Both the position numbers and the translations under genes were made by a program. Below, in pieces: positions 5,714 to 8,600 of a stretch of 8,600 bases of DNA. Source of the stretch: Deltaproteobacteria bacterium. GTDB taxonomy: Bacteria; Desulfobacterota; Desulfarculia; Adiutricales; Adiutricaceae. The notes beneath the pieces are model-generated. The model was given only the letters and a program-made list of their open reading frames with translations. It was not told where the DNA came from and searched no databases. The stretch's first letter is position 1. Each line of letters begins with the position of its first letter. Location: contig JAITJB010000026.1 in assembly GCA_031279155.1 (NCBI GenBank), positions 1-8,600 of the forward strand. The letters run 5' to 3'.

Positions 5714-5819
5714 TTAACTTCCGTTTTTATCGTCTATTTTTCTGGAATAAGAAACTAAATTACTTCTTTTAATACACGAGTTAAAAGCAAAGTTGATTTA
5801 TTTCTAGTTGGAGAACCTT

Positions 5820-7148
5820 ATGGCCATAATTGATGTCGTAAAGTACAGCGGACCGGCAAATGTCTTTGCCTGGAAATTTCCTGAGGAAGAACTAGGTACT
5901 TGGACTCAGCTGATCGTCAATGAATCACAGGAGGCGGTTTTATATAAGGGCGGACAGGCTTTAGACGTCTTCGGGCCGGGAAGACACACCCTGAGCACCA
6001 ACAACTTTCCTATTCTAAATAGCCTCATTAAGTTGCCTTTTGGCGGTCGCTCGCCCTTTACGGCTGAGATCTGGTATGTCAACAAGGTCCACTCCCTAGA
6101 CATCAAGTGGGGCACGCCCACGCCCATCCAGCTGCAGGACCCCAAGTTTGGCATCATGGTCCCGGTCCGTTCCTACGGGCAATTTGGGATCAAAATAGAT
6201 AACTCAAAGAAATTTTTAGTAAAGCTCGTTGGCACTATGCCGGTATTCGACCAAGATACCTTGTCTAAATACTTTAAGGGCCTATATCTAAATAAGATCA
6301 AAGACTCTATTGCCGGCTATTTAGTTCGAAAAAACGTCGGCATTCTGGAAATTAACGCCTATTTAGATGAATTAGCTCAGCACATGGGCGAACGCATAAA
6401 ACCGGTCCTGGATGAATACGGCATTGATTTAGTTTCTTTCTACGTAAACGACGTCAGCGTCCCCGAAAACGATCCCGCCGTAACGCAGCTCAAAGCCGCC
6501 TTGGCTAAGAGAGCCGAAATGAACATTATCGGCTACAACTACCAGCAGGAGCGCACCTTTGACACTTTAGAAGGGGCCGCCACCAACCCCGGGGCCGCCC
6601 AATCAGGCTTGATGGGCGCCGGCTTGGGCTTAGGCATGGGCCTTGGGGTCGGCGGGCCCATGGGCGCGCAATTTGGGGGGTTAGCCCAAGTTTTAAACAC
6701 CTCTGGCAGCACTAAATGCCCTTCTTGCGGGTCCATGGTTCCCGATGGCAAGAAGTTTTGTCCCGATTGCGGCGCGGCCATAAGTCAGGCCGGTCCTGGT
6801 TCCGGGCCGGGCGCGGGACCAGGCTCAGGTCCAGGCGGGGCGCCTCCGGTCATAAAGTGCGCCAACTGCGGGGCGGTATTATCGAAAACCGATCAATTTT
6901 GTCCGCAGTGCGGCGACCGCTACAATCCCTGTCCCAATTGCGGGGCCGATATCCAACCAGGGGTCCGCAAATGCCCTGTCTGCGGCCTTGACATCAGTGA
7001 ACCCTGCCCCTTGTGCGGTCAACCCGTCAAAAGCGGGGCCAAGTTTTGTCAATCTTGCGGCGGCGCCTTAACTAAAAAATGCGCCTCTTGCGGCCTCGAG
7101 CAGCCGAGTTCGGCTAAATTTTGCTCAAGTTGTGGTCAGGCTTTGTGA
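5820..7148 (+). CDS. SPFH-domain protein (YdjI type) with five zinc ribbons
   Basis: A 442-residue cytoplasmic scaffold-type protein. The SPFH (band 7) domain, about residues 1-254, has strong YdjI-family phrases: VFAWKFPEEELGTWTQLIV, NESQEAVLYKGGQALDVFGPG, LPFGGRSPFTAE, IQLQDP, and GYNYQQERTFDTLEGAA. There is no N-terminal membrane helix. A Gly/Met/Leu-rich linker (about 263-290) leads to five C-x2-C-x10-C-x2-C zinc ribbons starting at Cys300, 347, 371, 396 and 421. A GPGS-type linker (325-340) separates the first from the other four. YdjI in B. subtilis is part of a PspA-linked membrane-stress complex, and this protein is longer because of its extra ribbons. The start is ATG 5820, not TTG 5808, because GGAG (5810-5813) sits six bases before it and the family begins with MAI(I/V)DV. 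It heads an operon with two downstream genes. Confidence 0.92.
   Translation: MAIIDVVKYSGPANVFAWKFPEEELGTWTQLIVNESQEAVLYKGGQALDVFGPGRHTLSTNNFPILNSLIKLPFGGRSPFTAEIWYVNKVHSLDIKWGTPTPIQLQDPKFGIMVPVRSYGQFGIKIDNSKKFLVKLVGTMPVFDQDTLSKYFKGLYLNKIKDSIAGYLVRKNVGILEINAYLDELAQHMGERIKPVLDEYGIDLVSFYVNDVSVPENDPAVTQLKAALAKRAEMNIIGYNYQQERTFDTLEGAATNPGAAQSGLMGAGLGLGMGLGVGGPMGAQFGGLAQVLNTSGSTKCPSCGSMVPDGKKFCPDCGAAISQAGPGSGPGAGPGSGPGGAPPVIKCANCGAVLSKTDQFCPQCGDRYNPCPNCGADIQPGVRKCPVCGLDISEPCPLCGQPVKSGAKFCQSCGGALTKKCASCGLEQPSSAKFCSSCGQAL
6792..6839 (+). repeat. Four 12-bp units encoding a GPGx linker
   Basis: Four in-frame 12-base units (6792, 6804, 6816, 6828) encode GPGS-GPGA-GPGS-GPGG, residues 325-340 of the SPFH protein. 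Codons differ between copies (GGT/GGG/GGA, CCT/CCG/CCA), so the peptide is kept while the DNA has diverged. It is a flexible spacer between zinc ribbon 1 and ribbons 2-5. Confidence 0.8.
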
Positions 7149-7165
7149 AAATGGCTTATAGTTTC

Positions 7166-7182
7166 CAGGGCCATGGGCTCTG
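7166..7182 (+). other. Hairpin between the SPFH and membrane-protein genes
   Basis: CAGGGCC (7166-7172) and GGCTCTG (7176-7182) form seven pairs including one G-U around a 3-base loop, in the 76-bp gap of the operon. No T-tract follows, so it is more likely an mRNA processing or stability element than a terminator. Confidence 0.35.
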
Positions 7183-7224
7183 AGGTAAATAATCCCGGAG
7201 TTGACCGGAAAGAGGAGCCAAGCT

Positions 7225-7932
7225 ATGGTTAACTTTAGCCGACGGCTGAAAACCATCAACGTCATTGGTCTGGTCTGGATAATCGTTTCGGTGGCCGTGT
7301 ACATATTGGCTATCGATGAGCCGACGAAAACCCAAAAAATCGCCTTTGTCTTTCTTATTATCTCTGAGATAGTGACCATAGCCGTCTTCGATTTAACGGA
7401 ATTAGGCCGCCCAAAACCGCCGGCCTTTAAGGTCGGGGCCTTTGTTTCTGGCGGCCTGTATTTTGTCTTCGCCATAGCCACGGCCATTATCCACTTAGCC
7501 GGCATTGGCACCAGCGCAATTTGGCTATCGATCTTAGAAATCGTCTGGATAGGACTTTTAATCACCTCATTGGTCTTATTTGGTTCGGCCTCCTTTGGCG
7601 TGGCCCAAGGCGAAAAAGATGTTGCCGCTAGAAGCGCCAGCTTAGACGATCTCCTATCTCGGTTAAATAATATTTTAAATTTAGGTAACTTAGGCGACGA
7701 TATCAAAAGCGATGTCAAAAAGATCATCGAAGAGGTGACATTTTTTGACCGCAATTCTAAAGTTAAGGGTGATGAGGATATCTTAAAAAAGGTCGAAGAA
7801 CTGGCTACCCTTACCAACTCAAGCGATCCAGCCCTCCTAGATACGGCTAGGGGCCCAAAAGAAATAGCCGGCGAGATCTTAGCCCTCTTAAACGTCCGGC
7901 GCGGTTTGGCCGTCAAGCGGGGCGGTTTTTAG
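7225..7932 (+). CDS. Four-helix membrane protein of unknown family, SPFH operon
   Basis: 235 residues, not recognised. The start is ATG 7225, set by AGAGGAG (7211-7217) seven bases upstream; an in-frame TTG at 7201 has no such support. Four membrane helices are visible: about 13-30, 39-58, 72-93 and 99-119. Helices 2 and 4 share a glutamate in similar settings (IISEIVTIAVF with E48, SILEIVWIGLL with E105), suggesting a duplicated two-helix unit. A soluble C-terminal part (about 120-235) is predicted helical and charged (DDIKSDVKKIIEEVTFF, EDILKKVEELATL). It sits 76 bases after the SPFH gene and 26 before the zinc-ribbon gene, so it is probably the membrane anchor of the same complex. It holds the place of YdjH in B. 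subtilis but shows no TPM domain. Confidence 0.8.
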   Translation: MVNFSRRLKTINVIGLVWIIVSVAVYILAIDEPTKTQKIAFVFLIISEIVTIAVFDLTELGRPKPPAFKVGAFVSGGLYFVFAIATAIIHLAGIGTSAIWLSILEIVWIGLLITSLVLFGSASFGVAQGEKDVAARSASLDDLLSRLNNILNLGNLGDDIKSDVKKIIEEVTFFDRNSKVKGDEDILKKVEELATLTNSSDPALLDTARGPKEIAGEILALLNVRRGLAVKRGGF

Positions 7933-7958
7933 CTTAAAATAAGTTTGGGAATTCGGTA

Positions 7959-8600
7959 ATGGAAGCTCTGACCCACATCAACTGTGAAAACTGCGGGGCC
8001 CAGGTCGAGGTCGTGCCTGGCCAGCTGGTTCTAACTTGTCCGTACTGCGGATCGGCCATAAACTTGGTCAAAAAGGAAGAATCCGCGCCCATAGTCTATG
8101 ATTTTTTGGTCCCTACCGATGGCGATCGCTCGCGATTAAGGTCAGTTGCCAGAAAACTCATGATCGCCCCCAACGACGCGCCTGACGATGTTTTAGATCT
8201 CAGCACTTTTGATGAGGAAAACTTTAGGTTTATCCCCTTTTGGCTGGCCGAAGGCTCCTTTGTCAGCCACTGGTCGGCTAGCTTTGGTTTTGATCGCACA
8301 GAGACTTACACTGAGTATGTCACCCAAATCGACACACAGGGACGGCGCTATCAGACGCCGGAAACCCGCTATAGGAAAGTTACCGATTGGCGGCCAACTA
8401 GCGGCACGGCCACCGGTAATTTTAGACTTTTAAAGTATGGCGGAAATATTGATAAACTTCCGCCATACGTCATTAGTTTATTAGAAAATCCAAAGGCTTT
8501 AGGTGAAATCGCCACCTTTACGCCGGCTCTGATGGGCGGCTTTGAGGCCGACGATTTTACCTTGGAGGCCGAAGACGCCCGCAAAGATTTTAAGCTTTTA
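7959..8600 (+). CDS. TFIIB-type zinc-ribbon protein (YdjG-like), 3' truncated by window
   Basis: 214 codons, open at the window edge. An N-terminal zinc ribbon, Cys9, Cys12, Cys27 and Cys30 (CENCG and CPYCG), is followed by a domain resembling the YdjG family: FRFIPFWLAEGSF (about 88-100), an aromatic/Thr-rich strand region (SASFGFDRTETYTEYV), then FTPALMGGFEADDFTLEAEDA (about 186-206), which recalls the family pattern of an aromatic residue, L-x-G-F-x-A-D and an acidic AE motif. In longer relatives membrane helices lie further C-terminal, and that part is not visible. These proteins are often misannotated as PriA-like helicase fragments because of the ribbon. The ATG at 7959 is preceded by a weak GGGA (7947-7950), 26 bases after the upstream stop, so the same operon. 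Confidence 0.75.
   Translation, partial: MEALTHINCENCGAQVEVVPGQLVLTCPYCGSAINLVKKEESAPIVYDFLVPTDGDRSRLRSVARKLMIAPNDAPDDVLDLSTFDEENFRFIPFWLAEGSFVSHWSASFGFDRTETYTEYVTQIDTQGRRYQTPETRYRKVTDWRPTSGTATGNFRLLKYGGNIDKLPPYVISLLENPKALGEIATFTPALMGGFEADDFTLEAEDARKDFKLL

Larger units (their letters stand above)
5457..5819. other. Repeat-rich intergenic region before the SPFH operon
   Basis: This 363-bp stretch has no gene. In order it holds a 9-bp tandem repeat (5463-5498), a second repeat carrying three TATAAT boxes (5496-5572), a short dyad (5571-5587), an AT-rich segment (5600-5650), a hairpin with T-rich flank (5662-5690) and an extended -10-like site (5705-5713). It probably carries both the end of the helix-turn-helix transcript and the control region of the SPFH operon. 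Confidence 0.6.

Noticed and set aside
7125..7916. Long open frame of 263 codons on the minus strand opposite the membrane-protein gene
   Set aside because: It lies almost wholly under a gene with a good ribosome site, clear membrane helices and operon spacing. Its own product is a low-complexity Ser/Lys/Thr-rich mixture with no recognisable motif, as expected for an antisense shadow.

Overview
The window reads as a chromosomal segment of a Gram-negative bacterium. A tolQ-tolR-tolA-type cluster implies an outer membrane. Protein features and moderate GC with many GGCC/TTAGCC words would fit a deltaproteobacterium (Desulfobacterota-like), but that placement is inference and no rRNA or other lineage marker is present. 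All convincing genes are on the + strand.

Layout. 1-813 has no convincing gene. It holds hairpins, a reasonable sigma70-type promoter (408-436), a four-copy 18-bp tandem repeat (485-556) inside a short broken reading frame, and a stem-loop (730-765) just ahead of tolQ. 814-3000 is a tightly packed tolQ, tolR and TolA/TonB-like trio, an ion-driven motor that couples inner-membrane energy to the envelope. tolB and pal do not follow. 3032-4744 is a compact hydantoinase/oxoprolinase-family protein with a TTG start and a short tandem-repeat insertion. 4745-5009 holds two hairpins. 5010-5456 is a 148-residue protein with a psq-like helix-turn-helix core between charged, disordered-looking ends. 5457-5819 is a gene-free, repeat-rich region with three exact TATAAT boxes spaced 31 bp apart, a dyad and promoter/terminator candidates.

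5820-8600 is the most interesting part. It encodes an SPFH-domain protein of the YdjI type carrying five tandem zinc ribbons, then a four-helix membrane protein of unrecognised family, then the start of a TFIIB-type zinc-ribbon protein resembling YdjG, cut by the window edge. In Bacillus subtilis the YdjG and YdjI families work with PspA at the membrane. By analogy this looks like a variant membrane-stress or membrane-organisation module whose membrane subunit differs from the usual TPM-domain protein YdjH. This is inference from family resemblance recalled from memory, and no search was run.

A second theme is short degenerate tandem repeats with periods of 6, 9, 12, 15 and 18 bp, all multiples of three, in both coding and non-coding DNA. 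One non-coding array continues in frame past the stop of the helix-turn-helix gene.
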